From a virus, in the IMG/VR virus record IMGVR_UViG_3300032116_001148, positions 1 to 26,336 of that record: a stretch of 26,336 bases of DNA. One strand, written 5' to 3'. This document shows, piece after piece, positions 8,801 to 15,967 of this stretch. Under the pieces are notes generated by a model that saw nothing but the letters and a program-made list of their open reading frames with translations, was not told the origin of the DNA and searched no databases. Position 1 is the stretch's first letter, and each line of letters begins with the position of its first letter. Both the position numbers and the translations under genes were made by a program.

Positions 8801-10386
8801 AAGCGCAGACCGGAGAGCTTCAGGTCGGCAAGGGCAGCTTTGCCCAGTTCCGCATGGAGCGTAGTCTCGACATTCCGAATGAGCTCGTCGCTGACTTCCT
8901 CGAGACCGACGTGAGCAAGCTGCTTCGCTCCTACGCGAATCGCGCAGGGTACGGGATCGAGCTGACCCGCAAGTTCGGTTCGCGGGATATGCAGGACGCG
9001 ATTGACGACACGCTTCTTCAGGCCATCGACGAGCTCGACGGTGACTACGGTCGCCTGAGCAAGACGGTAAAAGAGATACGAGACGAGATCACGACTCTGC
9101 GCGACCTTGCGACCGGGGACGCCTACGCTGCGAATCCCGCCTCTCTCTCTCGTAAGGCCGTACAGGCTCTGACGGGTTGGGCGGCTATTACCCAAATGGG
9201 TGGCTCGGCTATCACTGCGCTGACTGAAGTTGCGAAGCCGATCATGGTGCACGGCATTCAGCGCAACCTCAACTTCGTTCTCGGCCGCCTTGCTGATCCT
9301 GAAATATATAAAAATCTTTCGGAAGAAACCCGTGTGCTCACGGGCGAGGGTCTCGAAGTCACGCTGAACATGCACGCCCATCGCTTCACGGAGCAGGGTG
9401 GACTGACTGCGCCTGGCATTACCAAGATTGGTCGCGCTTTCGACAAAGCGACCCAGCCGCTCATCAGCTTCTCGCAGGGGCCGTACTACATCGCCAACCT
9501 TCTCGGTCCCGTCACCGACATGATGAAGACCTACTCGGGCGCGATGTCGGCTCACTTCATGCTGGAAGACATCATCAAGGTTGCTGCTGGCAAAGCGTCC
9601 AAGAAGACGGTCGAAAAGCTGGCGACGCATGGCATCTCGGTCGATGACGCAAAGCGCATGGCCGACCAGCCCATCGAGAAGCTGACGAAGCTTCGCGTGG
9701 CCAACACGAGTGCGTGGGATGACCCTGATCTTGTTCGTCAGTTTGTTGGAGCGGTTGCGGGCGAGACTCGTCGGACCATCGTAACGGCTGGACCTGCGAA
9801 CAAGCCGAACATCTCGCAGGGCTTTATCGGCAAGGGTGACAGTCTGCGCGAAGTCGCTCTCCTACGACTGCCGTTCCAGTACATGAACTTCGGCTTTGCC
9901 GCGCTGAACAAGAACCTTCTGTCTGCCTTGCAGGGTCGTGAAGCCAATGCCTTTGCGGGCGTGGCTGCAATGGTCGGCATGGGCTACATGGTCTCGCGCC
10001 TGAAGTCTTCCGACGCCGCATGGGAGCGTATGCCTGATGAAGAAAAGATTCTTCGAGCGGTCAACCTCTCGGGCATTCTCGGCATCATCGGCGACGTGCC
10101 GAACATGATCGAGAACGCTTCGAGCGGAGAGTACGGACTGCGCCCCATGCTCGGTCTGCCTCCTGCTTACGGCTACCGTATGTACGACGAGTACAGCAGC
10201 CTCGGCCCGCTGGTCGGTCCCGGCGGCGGCAAGATCGTTGATATGTACAAACTCTTCGTGGACGACTCGACGACTGAACCGGAACAGGCTCGCATCTTGC
10301 GGCGCATGATTCCTCTCAATGACGCCTTCTACTGGAAGTCTCTCTTCACGGAAGCGGAGAGGGGTCTGACGGAGACGCTCTACTAG
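5896..10386 (+). CDS. Giant internal virion protein, T7 gp16-like, carrying an ADP-ribosyltransferase-like insertion
   Basis: At 1496 residues this is close in size to T7 gp16 (about 1300), which spans the inner membrane and helps pull in DNA. Gly-rich hydrophobic stretches at about 145-165 and 185-215 could be membrane-active. The C-terminal third (from N-D-P-F-Y-L-P-R at about 907) looks like the conserved core of these proteins. No lytic transglycosylase motif is evident at the N-terminus; wall cutting appears to be done by the preceding protein. Residues of about 500-880 are a compositionally foreign insert with an ADP-ribosyltransferase-like signature, described separately. The ATG shares a base with the upstream stop. 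The frame is open throughout, so the insert is translated. Confidence 0.8.
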   Translation: MPSFDEVLLSEANAMRAEGLDPTEGAFTPLMPRVMDNRLPNSFVDNIYDSISVQPFWLLTKEVMDSNYPPEPDYDPLAAENIKGYEFYASYLREARSRAHADSIKRRIDTIGETKKRLEEDSGIAEELIAEFANPINYLPFGAVRTGVGFARGAVRGAGAFAPVVLAEEGLRSQVDPTATREELLTNVATGVVLGGLIGGGIGVIGGNTGLARVAKEYDTFQRAMDGAPVPTRDVPVEPGAFVAEPTNVPTGVAPAFGLERITNRVTGYRRLISYNIRALEDLANGMVGEFDLMFNRNKVGPDGTAPLPTQRSAWLESGMWRGMAADTLKKLDAIYNEYLGGGAAPTTIANVNIPVTMQRVGQAFGMRPSDGKMTYNDFMDAIFRAHKQDGVKADDPFVGRAASVVREFFDKARDEGVKTGFLFNQRFAAGAFAKYSERAARFRGEIEKLQAKDLLTDKERVKLGLLVQSFANAQSNAKRYSLARMSEQRQTLGAAPMPRTRVDMIPANDGIMPRRAEEAGIGQPPAANQILQRFVNTDTQFNPANDGRIVIDAFADNRSLEEAALLYKTGKPFVADSFHGTTYIFDRFDPEFLGQTTYAASAKEAFFSARSTKTAEFYSNIDNPDLNTIDQDIKKTLQQSIGKSPLAFAAHARDLASEFPIFFKNQDAERTFWSMTADAQKYEDLSQYISFRYMNPEEGPLPDAFSKKYMYNNMLIPEFEVDVLNGTFDPEGDQMLIELRNTVLDIRQSVNRFDINSIEGVEVDEIPLPESNIHMLRIRMDNPLVHDYQGERYRDISYLSLIKKAKEGGHDGVVMLNTYDGGGKDIIYAVFDPEKMRARFDAEAYEATRRTARIGQSRPLNMPDPANDQNVGVTQTTAALRGVGGFERPRFGGAANENIPGYRGPANDPFYLPRQYDYEKIAADESGPKVLRSILTKYYTENPLPGLSVTDENVAKRVDSTMKTILGEAQTGELQVGKGSFAQFRMERSLDIPNELVADFLETDVSKLLRSYANRAGYGIELTRKFGSRDMQDAIDDTLLQAIDELDGDYGRLSKTVKEIRDEITTLRDLATGDAYAANPASLSRKAVQALTGWAAITQMGGSAITALTEVAKPIMVHGIQRNLNFVLGRLADPEIYKNLSEETRVLTGEGLEVTLNMHAHRFTEQGGLTAPGITKIGRAFDKATQPLISFSQGPYYIANLLGPVTDMMKTYSGAMSAHFMLEDIIKVAAGKASKKTVEKLATHGISVDDAKRMADQPIEKLTKLRVANTSAWDDPDLVRQFVGAVAGETRRTIVTAGPANKPNISQGFIGKGDSLREVALLRLPFQYMNFGFAALNKNLLSALQGREANAFAGVAAMVGMGYMVSRLKSSDAAWERMPDEEKILRAVNLSGILGIIGDVPNMIENASSGEYGLRPMLGLPPAYGYRMYDEYSSLGPLVGPGGGKIVDMYKLFVDDSTTEPEQARILRRMIPLNDAFYWKSLFTEAERGLTETLY
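7360..8560 (+). other. AT-rich insertion encoding an ART-PolyVal-like domain inside the gp16-like gene
   Basis: Codon use changes sharply here: 22 of the 60 bases at 7921-7980 are G/C, against 35 of 60 at 9481-9540 in the same gene. The encoded segment has F-H580-G-T near its start, then Y599-A-A-S-A-K-E-A-F-F-S and A-E-F-Y619-S, and ends with D812-G-V-V-M-L-N818-T-Y-D-G and Y-A-V-F-D-P-E-K-M. This pattern (FHGT, Y-x-A/T-S-x-x-x-A-F-F, DGV...N...VF-P) is that of the ADP-ribosyltransferase domain of phage polyvalent proteins. The family usually has Glu after the Asn; here D821 occupies that place, so activity is uncertain. The domain assignment is from memory of the motif, not from a search. 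Confidence 0.7.
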
Positions 10387-10399
10387 TGCATTGATGGCA

Positions 10400-10420
10400 T
10401 GTCGTGATCCAGCCACGACA
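10400..10420 (+). promoter_or_regulatory. Short hairpin upstream of the tail fibre gene
   Basis: A perfect 7-bp inverted repeat (TGTCGTG / CACGACA) with a 7-base loop lies in the 51-base gap between the giant internal protein and the tail fibre gene. No T-run follows, so it is a poor intrinsic terminator. It ends 6 bases before the GGAGG ribosome binding site of the fibre gene and could tune translation or protect the 5' end of a processed message. Function is inferred from position only. Confidence 0.4.
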
Positions 10421-10437
10421 AGCTGCGGAGGATGGCT

Positions 10438-12582
10438 ATGCCGATCTTGATTAACGACACTAGCGCCCGTGCTCAGTACACGGCTACTGCGTCTCAGACG
10501 GTCTTTACCGTCCCGTTCGAGTTCTTTGCGAACGCGGACCTCAAGGTCTATCGCGGCTCTACCCTTCAAACGTTGACGACTCACTACACGGTTACGGGCG
10601 CTGGCGTCACGGGCGGTGGCTCGATTACCCTTGTAACGGGTGCCAGTGCCGGTGAAATCGTTACGATTGTGCGTGATGTCCCCGTCTCCCGCACGACCGA
10701 CTTTCCGACCTCTGGTCCGTTCAATGTCGATGCACTGAACACTGACCTTGATCGCCTCACTGCGATGGTCCAGCAGCAGGAAACGCTTGATACCAGGTCG
10801 CTGCGTATCGATCAGTTCGACACGCCCAACACGCTGAATGCGCTGCCTTCGAAGACTAGCCGTGCGGGTCGCATTCTTTCGTTCGATGCTAATGGTCAGC
10901 CCAGCACCACGACTACTGCGTTTCCTGAAGCCCTTACCGCCACCAACTACATTCGTGTGAATTCTGGCGGCACGGCTTACGAACTTCGCGCTCCTGCTTC
11001 CGTTCGCTCCGACATCGGGGCTGACGATGCGTCGAACCTGACCAGCGGGACCGTGGCTGACGCTCGGCTGCCCTCTACGATGGCGAGCAAGACACTCACG
11101 AGCGTTACGATCAGCAGCGGCACGATTACGGGCATCACCGATCTGGCGATTGCTGACGGCGGCACGGGCGCTTCGTCTGCCTCGGCAGCCCGTTCCAATC
11201 TCGGCCTCGTGATCGGCACTGACGTTCAGGCTTACGATCCCCAGCTTGCTGACATCGCGGGTTTGACGCCGACCGATAACAACTTCATCGTCGGCAACGG
11301 CACGAACTTTGTCACCGAATCCGGCGCGACTGCTCGCACGTCTCTCGGCCTCGGCACGATTGCCACGCAGGACGCGAGCAACGTTTCGATCACGGGCGGA
11401 TCGATCAGCGGTGTTACGTTCACGTACACCACGCCTCTGACGGTCCCCGGCACGGCGTCTGCAACGGGCGAGATCCGGCTTGCGGAAGACACCGACAACG
11501 GCACGAACTATGTCGGGCTGAAGGCTCCCACGTCGATCAGCGCGGACATCTCTTGGACGCTTCCCGCGGCTGACGGCACCAGCGGTCAGTTCCTGTCCAC
11601 GAACGGCAGCGGTGTGCTTGCGTGGAGTTCCCCGGCTGGTGGCGGCGATGTCACTGGTCCCGCGTCTTCGACCGATAACGCCATCGTCCGCTTCGATCTG
11701 ACGAGCGGCAAGGCGATCCAGAACTCCACGGCTACGCTGTCTGACGGCGGCATCCTTCAGACTACGGAAGTCTCGACCGACACGATCAGCGAGAAGACCG
11801 CTGCGGCTGGCGTTACGATTGATGGCGTCCTTCTTAAGGACAGCGCGGTCACGACCGACACCATCAACGAAAAGACTGCGGCTGCTGGCGTCACCATCGA
11901 CAGCGTGCTGTTGAAGGATGGCGGCGCAACGCTGACGGCTCCGATCATCTTGGGTGCCGGGTCTGCTTCTACTCCGTCGATCACCACGACCGGAGATACC
12001 AACACGGGTATCTTCTTCCCGGCTGCAGATACCATTGCCTTTGCTGAGGGCGGGGCTGAAGTGGTGCGGATCAATAGCGATTCGCAAGTCGTTTACACGG
12101 CTGGCACTGCATCTCTTCCGGCCGTGACGTTCACGGGCGATTTGAACACAGGCATCTATTCTCCCGGCGCTGACCGGATCGGCTTTACCGAAGGTGGCGT
12201 TCAAGTCGGCGAGTTTGATGCGAGCAGCAACTTTCTCTTCAATAGCGGCTATGGCTCCGTTGCAATTGCCTATGGTTGCCGGGCTTGGGTCAACTTCAAT
12301 GGCACCGGGACGGTAGCGATCCGTGCGAGCGGTAACGTGTCGAGCATCACTGACCACGCGACGGGCGACTATAGCGTGAACTTCACCAACGCCATGCCCG
12401 ACGCGAACTATGCCGTGCTTGGTACTTCGGGCCAGAGTGCTGCCGCGAACAACATGAACTGTGTTGGTCGCAACTTGGACAACTCTGTGCAATCCACGAC
12501 GGCGGTTCGGCTCTACAACCTAGTTACGAACACGTCTGGCGCAATCGACAACCCGAACATCTTCGTCGGCATCTTCCGCTGA
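10438..12582 (+). CDS. Tail fibre protein with T7 gp17-like N-terminal attachment domain
   Basis: Residues 1 to about 120 (I-N-D-T-S-A-R-A-Q-Y-T, then F-T-V-P-F-E-F-F, then T-T-D-F-P-T-S-G-P-F-N) match the N-terminal domain of T7 gp17-type fibres, which binds the tail. The middle is a Thr/Ser/Gly-rich repetitive shaft with two tandem 26-residue repeats (see separate entry) and two copies of a G-D-x-N-T-G-I motif. The last 110 residues (W-V-N-F-N-G-T-G, G-N-V-S-S-I-T-D, M-P-D-A-N-Y) form a beta-rich C-terminal domain common in fibre tips and probably bind the receptor. GGAGG at 10427-10431 directly abuts an ATG at 10432 but lies 6 bases before the ATG at 10438, so the latter is chosen (714 residues). 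Confidence 0.88.
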   Translation: MPILINDTSARAQYTATASQTVFTVPFEFFANADLKVYRGSTLQTLTTHYTVTGAGVTGGGSITLVTGASAGEIVTIVRDVPVSRTTDFPTSGPFNVDALNTDLDRLTAMVQQQETLDTRSLRIDQFDTPNTLNALPSKTSRAGRILSFDANGQPSTTTTAFPEALTATNYIRVNSGGTAYELRAPASVRSDIGADDASNLTSGTVADARLPSTMASKTLTSVTISSGTITGITDLAIADGGTGASSASAARSNLGLVIGTDVQAYDPQLADIAGLTPTDNNFIVGNGTNFVTESGATARTSLGLGTIATQDASNVSITGGSISGVTFTYTTPLTVPGTASATGEIRLAEDTDNGTNYVGLKAPTSISADISWTLPAADGTSGQFLSTNGSGVLAWSSPAGGGDVTGPASSTDNAIVRFDLTSGKAIQNSTATLSDGGILQTTEVSTDTISEKTAAAGVTIDGVLLKDSAVTTDTINEKTAAAGVTIDSVLLKDGGATLTAPIILGAGSASTPSITTTGDTNTGIFFPAADTIAFAEGGAEVVRINSDSQVVYTAGTASLPAVTFTGDLNTGIYSPGADRIGFTEGGVQVGEFDASSNFLFNSGYGSVAIAYGCRAWVNFNGTGTVAIRASGNVSSITDHATGDYSVNFTNAMPDANYAVLGTSGQSAAANNMNCVGRNLDNSVQSTTAVRLYNLVTNTSGAIDNPNIFVGIFR
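11776..11931 (+). repeat. Two tandem 78-bp repeats in the tail fibre shaft
   Basis: Two consecutive 26-codon units encode T-D-T-I-(S/N)-E-K-T-A-A-A-G-V-T-I-D-(G/S)-V-L-L-K-D. The proteins differ at only a few positions, while the DNA differs at many third positions, which points to an old duplication held at protein level. Units of this kind recur in many phage fibres and probably form a repeated beta structure in the trimeric shaft. Confidence 0.75.
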
Positions 12583-12594
12583 CAGGAGCCAACC

Positions 12595-12795
12595 ATGACC
12601 GATCAGCGCATCATCTACCCCAGCGACGACGGCGGAGTGGCGATCATCGTCCCCGCTCCCGAATACGTCGCAGAGCATGGCATTGAAGCCGTGGCCGCGA
12701 AGGACGTTCCGGCGGGCAAGCCCTACAAGATCGTGGATGCTGCCGACGTTCCGTCTGACCGCACCTTCCGCGCCGCTTGGGAGTACGTGGAATGA
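12595..12795 (+). CDS. Small conserved phage protein of unknown function, downstream of the fibre
   Basis: 66 residues, preceded by CAGGAG at good spacing. The sequence has I-I-Y-P-S-D-D-G-G-V-A-I-I-V-P near the start and K-D-V-P-A-G-K-P-Y-K-I-V-D-A-A-D-V-P later. I recall similar short proteins next to tail fibre genes in alphaproteobacterial phages, where a function has not been assigned. There is no signal peptide or membrane segment. Its ATGA overlap with the next gene implies the two are made together. It could be a fibre assembly helper; that is a guess from position. Confidence 0.75.
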   Translation: MTDQRIIYPSDDGGVAIIVPAPEYVAEHGIEAVAAKDVPAGKPYKIVDAADVPSDRTFRAAWEYVE

Positions 12796-13025
12796 TCCGC
12801 ATCAACATCGACAAGGCCAAGGCCGTTGCGCACGACATGCGCCGGGCCAAGCGGGCGGAAGAGTTCGCTCCGCATGACGAGGTGATCGCCAAGCGCATCC
12901 CCGGCACGGCTGAAGCGGATGCCGAAGCGGCGCGTCAAGCTATCCGCGAGAAATACGCGGCTATCCAAACCGAGATCAATGCGGCGTCTACGCCCGACGA
13001 GATCAAGGCCGCTCTGGGCATCTGA
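12792..13025 (+). CDS. Small helical hypothetical protein
   Basis: 77 residues, Ala- and charge-rich, predicted mostly helical (M-I-R-I-N-I-D-K-A-K-A, then A-E-A-D-A-E-A-A-R-Q-A-I-R-E). The ATG overlaps the stop of the previous gene (ATGA), which fixes the start better than an upstream in-frame ATG at 12777 that lies inside the previous gene. The N-terminal pattern I-x-I-D-K-A-K-x-x-x-x-D-x-x-R is seen in small phage proteins encoded after fibre genes. No function can be assigned. Confidence 0.7.
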   Translation: MIRINIDKAKAVAHDMRRAKRAEEFAPHDEVIAKRIPGTAEADAEAARQAIREKYAAIQTEINAASTPDEIKAALGI

Positions 13026-13036
13026 TAGGACACGCC

Positions 13037-13228
13037 ATGTCGGACAGCATCAACGTTTCCGAATCGACCAAAAACGTCCTCGATGCTGTTTCTGTCGGGA
13101 CTGCTGTCGGCAGCCTTGCCGGAATGCTCCCGCACATCGCGGCGATCTTTACGATCCTCTGGACGGGCATCCGCATCTGGGAAACCGAGACGGTGCAAGG
13201 CTGGCTCGGCAGGGATAAATCCAAGTGA
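13037..13228 (+). CDS. Small membrane protein, probable holin or lysis accessory
   Basis: 63 residues with a hydrophobic span at about 18-46 (V-G-T-A-V-G-S-L-A-G-M-L-P-H-I-A-A-I-F-T) and a basic tail (W-L-G-R-D-K-S-K). The end of the span (T-I-L-W-T-G-I-R-I-W-E-T) resembles small phage membrane proteins that sit just before lysis genes. It overlaps the start of the 3TM holin gene (GTGA), so it belongs to the lysis cassette. It may be a pinholin, antiholin or accessory; the sequence alone does not decide. Confidence 0.65.
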   Translation: MSDSINVSESTKNVLDAVSVGTAVGSLAGMLPHIAAIFTILWTGIRIWETETVQGWLGRDKSK

Positions 13229-13632
13229 TCCAGACTCTTCTGCCCATCATCGGGCCGATCATCGATAAGCTGGTTGACCGCATTCCCGATCCGGCTGCGC
13301 GTGAGAAGGCGCGGCTGGAAGCGGAGGCCACCTTGCTGGCTGCTTCCATCGAAGAGATGCGCGGGCAGGTCGAGATCAATAAGGTCGAGGCTGGCAATGC
13401 GTCCGTCTTCGTGGCGGGCTGGCGTCCTGCCATTGGCTGGTCCTGTGCGCTGGCCTTTGCCTTCATGTACGTGGTCAGCCCGGTCGTCGTATGGCTCGGT
13501 GGCATGTTCGGTGTGGTTATTCCCCAGCCCACGTTCGATGCTGACGCACTAATGTCACTCACTTTCGGAATGTTGGGCATCGCGGGGTTCCGCACCTTCG
13601 AGAAGGTCAAGGGCGTAGCGCGTGCGCGATAA
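13225..13632 (+). CDS. Holin of the 3TM (GTA holin) family
   Basis: 135 residues. The N-terminus is hydrophobic and amphipathic (L-L-P-I-I-G-P-I-I-D), a charged helix follows at 25-55, then the family signature A-G-W-R-P-A-I-G-W at 64-72 starts a long hydrophobic region to about 98, with a last hydrophobic span at about 108-122. This is the arrangement of the holin family first described with gene transfer agents, which permeabilises the inner membrane for the endolysin. Start is a GTG overlapping the previous stop. Its end overlaps the endolysin start by 11 bases. Confidence 0.85.
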   Translation: MIQTLLPIIGPIIDKLVDRIPDPAAREKARLEAEATLLAASIEEMRGQVEINKVEAGNASVFVAGWRPAIGWSCALAFAFMYVVSPVVVWLGGMFGVVIPQPTFDADALMSLTFGMLGIAGFRTFEKVKGVARAR

Positions 13633-14137
13633 CTTCGATCAGTCTCTGGCGCTGCTTCTGAAGCACGAGGGCGGGTATGTGCATCACGGGCGTGATCCCG
13701 GTGGGCGTACCAATCTTGGCGTGACCCAAGCGACCTACGAGCAGTGGGTCGGGCGCATGGTCGATGAGCCTGAGATGCGGGCGCTGACGGTCGATCAGGT
13801 TCGCCCGCTCTACAAAGCCTACTACTGGGACAAGGTCCGCGCTGACGATCTGCCGCGTGGTGTGGACTATGCCGTGTTCGACTTCGCCGTGAACAGCGGT
13901 GTGCGTCGTGCCGCTCGCACGCTGCAACAGGTCGTGGGTGTGCACGACGATGGTGCCATCGGTCCGTTTACCATAGGCGCAGTTAAGGCTGCCGACGCGG
14001 CTGATCTGATTGAAGACCTGTGCAATGCTCGTATGGCATTCCTGAAGGGTCTGCCTCACTGGGATGCCTTCGGGCGTGGATGGACTCGACGTGTGAATAA
14101 TGTCGAGGATGCCGCGAAGGCGATGATAGGGCTGTAA
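13622..14137 (+). CDS. Endolysin, GH108-type N-acetylmuramidase with C-terminal peptidoglycan-binding domain
   Basis: 171 residues, normal for the family. The N-terminal GH108 domain has the catalytic motif L-L-K-H-E16-G-G-Y-V followed by D-P-G-G-R-T-N-L-G-V-T. The sequence from about 95 (L-Q-Q-V-V-G-V-H-D-D-G-A-I-G-P-F-T) is the PG_binding_3 domain that usually follows. The enzyme cuts the glycan backbone of peptidoglycan at lysis. There is no signal peptide, so it needs the holin. Start GTG lies inside the holin gene. No spanin pair was found next to it, unlike many phages of Gram-negative hosts. Confidence 0.92.
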   Translation: MRDNFDQSLALLLKHEGGYVHHGRDPGGRTNLGVTQATYEQWVGRMVDEPEMRALTVDQVRPLYKAYYWDKVRADDLPRGVDYAVFDFAVNSGVRRAARTLQQVVGVHDDGAIGPFTIGAVKAADAADLIEDLCNARMAFLKGLPHWDAFGRGWTRRVNNVEDAAKAMIGL

Positions 14138-14139
14138 CG

Positions 14140-15084
14140 ATGCCTCTTCCTCCTCTGTCTGACGAGATGCTGCGCGAGCGTATTCGCCAATACAATCAGA
14201 TGGGGAGCAACGCTGCGGCGCTGGCCCGATCTCTTGGCTTGAGCGTATCGACCGTCAAGGATCAGATGGCGACGGCTCGCCGGAAATTCCCCGAACTGTT
14301 CGACACCAACATCCACCACGTTCAGAAGGCTCCGGTCGGCTGGACGATCCCGCAGATGGTCTCTCACGAGATTGCCGACTGCTGCGTTCTGGTCGGTGGC
14401 GATCTGCACATCTGGCCGGGCGAAGTGCCGCTGATGTGGAAAGCCTTCTGCTCGGTAGCCCACCAGCTTCGACCGTCAGCCATCGTGCTGAACGGGGACA
14501 TGCTGGACGGCGCGCGTGTCAGCCGCCACGGTGCGCTGCTCGGGTCTCATGCGCCCAAGATCGATGAAGAGATTGATGCTCTGCACGATGCCCTGCGGAT
14601 GCTGCCGCACGCAGAGCTTCAACTGTGGCCTGTCGGCAACCATGACCAGCGGGTCAATTCCTATCTGGCGAACGCGGCGTCGGAGTTGGACGTGTATGTC
14701 GGCAGGCTTGAGGACCGCTTCCCGCAATGGGAGTTCTGCTATGGCGCGACCCTCTGCGACGTGGAAGTCCGTCATCGCTTTAGGGGTGGCATTCACGCTG
14801 GCTGGAACAACGCCTTGCATGCCGGCATATCCGTCATCACAGGGCACACCCACCAGCTTCAGATCACCGCTGTCCGCAATCGGAATGGATCTCACTGGGG
14901 GGTGGAGGCAGGAATGCTTGGCGACCCTCGCTCGCGGGCATTCGAGTATCACGAAGGGGCACCATCGCGCGCACACGAAGGTTTTGTTGTGCTTACTTTT
15001 GATGAGGACGGCAAGCTGATGCCGCCCGAGTTCTGCGAGATGGTGCGCGGTCGCCCCGTCTTTCGTGGCAAGCCCGTCTACTAA
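14140..15084 (+). CDS. Calcineurin-like metallophosphoesterase with N-terminal helix-turn-helix
   Basis: 314 residues. Residues 10-52 form a resolvase/Hin-like helix-turn-helix (A-A-A-L-A-R-S-L-G-L-S-V-S-T-V). The remainder carries the metal-binding blocks of the calcineurin-like superfamily: G-D88-L-H90, N118-G-D120, G-N167-H168-D and G-H236-T-H238. The enzyme should hydrolyse phosphodiester or phosphomonoester bonds with two metal ions; its substrate is unknown, and a DNA-directed role fits the fused helix-turn-helix. It is the last plus-strand gene of the late block and its stop overlaps the end of a minus-strand microgene by four bases. Confidence 0.88.
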   Translation: MPLPPLSDEMLRERIRQYNQMGSNAAALARSLGLSVSTVKDQMATARRKFPELFDTNIHHVQKAPVGWTIPQMVSHEIADCCVLVGGDLHIWPGEVPLMWKAFCSVAHQLRPSAIVLNGDMLDGARVSRHGALLGSHAPKIDEEIDALHDALRMLPHAELQLWPVGNHDQRVNSYLANAASELDVYVGRLEDRFPQWEFCYGATLCDVEVRHRFRGGIHAGWNNALHAGISVITGHTHQLQITAVRNRNGSHWGVEAGMLGDPRSRAFEYHEGAPSRAHEGFVVLTFDEDGKLMPPEFCEMVRGRPVFRGKPVY

Positions 15085-15167
15085 AGGACGTAGAGCAAGG
15101 CACCGAAGGCTGCCATATACAGCAATGACAGCAGCAGGATGGTCAGCCTGTCTTCAGGATGGGTCAT
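15081..15167 (-). CDS. 28-residue single-span membrane microprotein
   Basis: Short reading frame M-T-H-P-E-D-R-L-T-I-L-L-L-S-L-L-Y-M-A-A, then F-G-A-L-L-Y-V-L. One hydrophobic span fills residues 8-28 after a charged N-terminus. Its ATG lies inside the last codons of the dCMP deaminase gene (14-base overlap), in keeping with the packed arrangement of this strand, and an AAGG lies upstream. Its TAG overlaps the stop of the convergent metallophosphoesterase gene. Support is a good membrane segment and fitting position; there is no homology evidence. Confidence 0.5.
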   Translation of the reverse strand: MTHPEDRLTILLLSLLYMAAFGALLYVL

Positions 15168-15585
15168 GTGCCTTGCTCACCCAGACGCCAGCCTCGTCCA
15201 GCATCGTCTCTGCTGCCGTGAACTCTTCCTGCGCCATTGACGTAGTCCCATCGCCATGGACGATGTGTCCGATCCCGGCTTGGATCAGCGTGCGGGCACA
15301 GGCAGCACAGGGTGCGTGAGTCACGTACACCGAACAGCCGTCCGTCTGGATGCCGGATCGTGCAGCGAAGGCGATCAAGTTCGCTTCGGCATGGCTGGCA
15401 AACAGATACTTCTGCGGGCGCTCAAAGCGTTCCGGCAGATCATCGACGCCACGCGGCGGTCCGTTGTAGGCGGTCAGCCTGACTTCGCCATCCGGTCCGA
15501 CCAGCACTGCACCAACTTTGGTACTATCCTTGGACTTCTTCGCCGCGTGTTCGGCAAAGCCCATGTAGTAGGTAATCCAGTCCAT
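15154..15585 (-). CDS. dCMP/cytidine deaminase family protein
   Basis: 143 residues with the zinc-dependent deaminase signature H65-A-E67-A-N and P92-C93-A-A-C96, where His and the two Cys hold zinc and Glu is the proton shuttle. The N-terminus (S-K-D-S-T-K-V-G-A-V-L-V-G-P-D-G) is typical of deoxycytidylate deaminases, which turn dCMP into dUMP and so feed dTTP synthesis during phage replication. The ATG shares a base with the upstream stop (TGATG); a GTG one codon earlier is an alternative start. It lies at the downstream end of the early block. Confidence 0.9.
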   Translation of the reverse strand: MDWITYYMGFAEHAAKKSKDSTKVGAVLVGPDGEVRLTAYNGPPRGVDDLPERFERPQKYLFASHAEANLIAFAARSGIQTDGCSVYVTHAPCAACARTLIQAGIGHIVHGDGTTSMAQEEFTAAETMLDEAGVWVSKAHDPS

Positions 15586-15788
15586 CACTCGTTATCCCAC
15601 CGATCTTCAAAAGGTTTCATCTTCGCGAGTGCTCGACGCGCCGCGTCGCGAGCAGACTGGTGGCAATCGGAATATGCCACGATGAACTTCAGCGCCTCGC
15701 GCAGCCGCTCGATTTCGGTGGCGGCTTCTTCCATGTCGCCTTCAGTGGGCTCCGCATCCAAACGCAGCCGTTCCACAATGTCAGTCAT
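15585..15788 (-). CDS. Mini-gene paralogue 1 (VERLR / EIERLREAL coiled-coil protein)
   Basis: 67 residues, starting M-T-D-I-V-E-R-L-R and containing A-A-T-E-I-E-R-L-R-E-A-L, a short amphipathic helix likely to form a coiled coil, then A-R-D-A-A-R-R-A-L. It is one of four related proteins in a row here; at DNA level the 27 bases at 15691-15717 recur almost unchanged at 16076-16102 and 16401-16427. The ATG sits 7 bases after a GGAGG supplied by the end of the upstream paralogue. Unlike its siblings it ends in R-W-D-N-E, not G-E-D-K. Function unknown; similar short helical proteins are frequent in phages and prophages of alphaproteobacteria. Confidence 0.75.
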   Translation of the reverse strand: MTDIVERLRLDAEPTEGDMEEAATEIERLREALKFIVAYSDCHQSARDAARRALAKMKPFEDRWDNE

Positions 15789-15967
15789 CACTTGTCCTCC
15801 CCGAGTGCGGCGCGGGCTTCAGCGCGATCCGCCTCGTCTCCATCGTCGAGCAGGTTGTAGATGATCCGACGCAGTCGCTCGATTTCTCGTGCGGCTTCGT
15901 TGATTGTGTCTTGCTCTTCATTGGTATCGCCGAGCAAAGCGCGGACACGTTCCACAAGATTATCCAT
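15788..15967 (-). CDS. Mini-gene paralogue 2
   Basis: 59 residues, M-D-N-L-V-E-R-V-R at the start, R-E-I-E-R-L-R-R-I-I in the middle and A-R-A-A-L-G-E-D-K at the end, so it is homologous to its neighbours but the most diverged in its helix. Two ATGs lie in tandem; the second (15967) is chosen because it keeps the 7-base spacing to GGGGAGG and the TGATG overlap seen for paralogue 1. The protein is acidic and probably dimeric through the helix. Function unknown. Confidence 0.72.
   Translation of the reverse strand: MDNLVERVRALLGDTNEEQDTINEAAREIERLRRIIYNLLDDGDEADRAEARAALGEDK

Noticed and set aside
9862-12492. Long open frame on the minus strand (876 codons) opposite the tail fibre and giant virion protein genes
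   Set aside because: It mirrors codon positions of the well-supported plus-strand genes, is Arg-rich with no recognisable motif, and has no credible operon context. GC-rich third positions open such antisense frames. The same holds for 568-1899, 3611-4885, 5009-5905 and 8299-9630.
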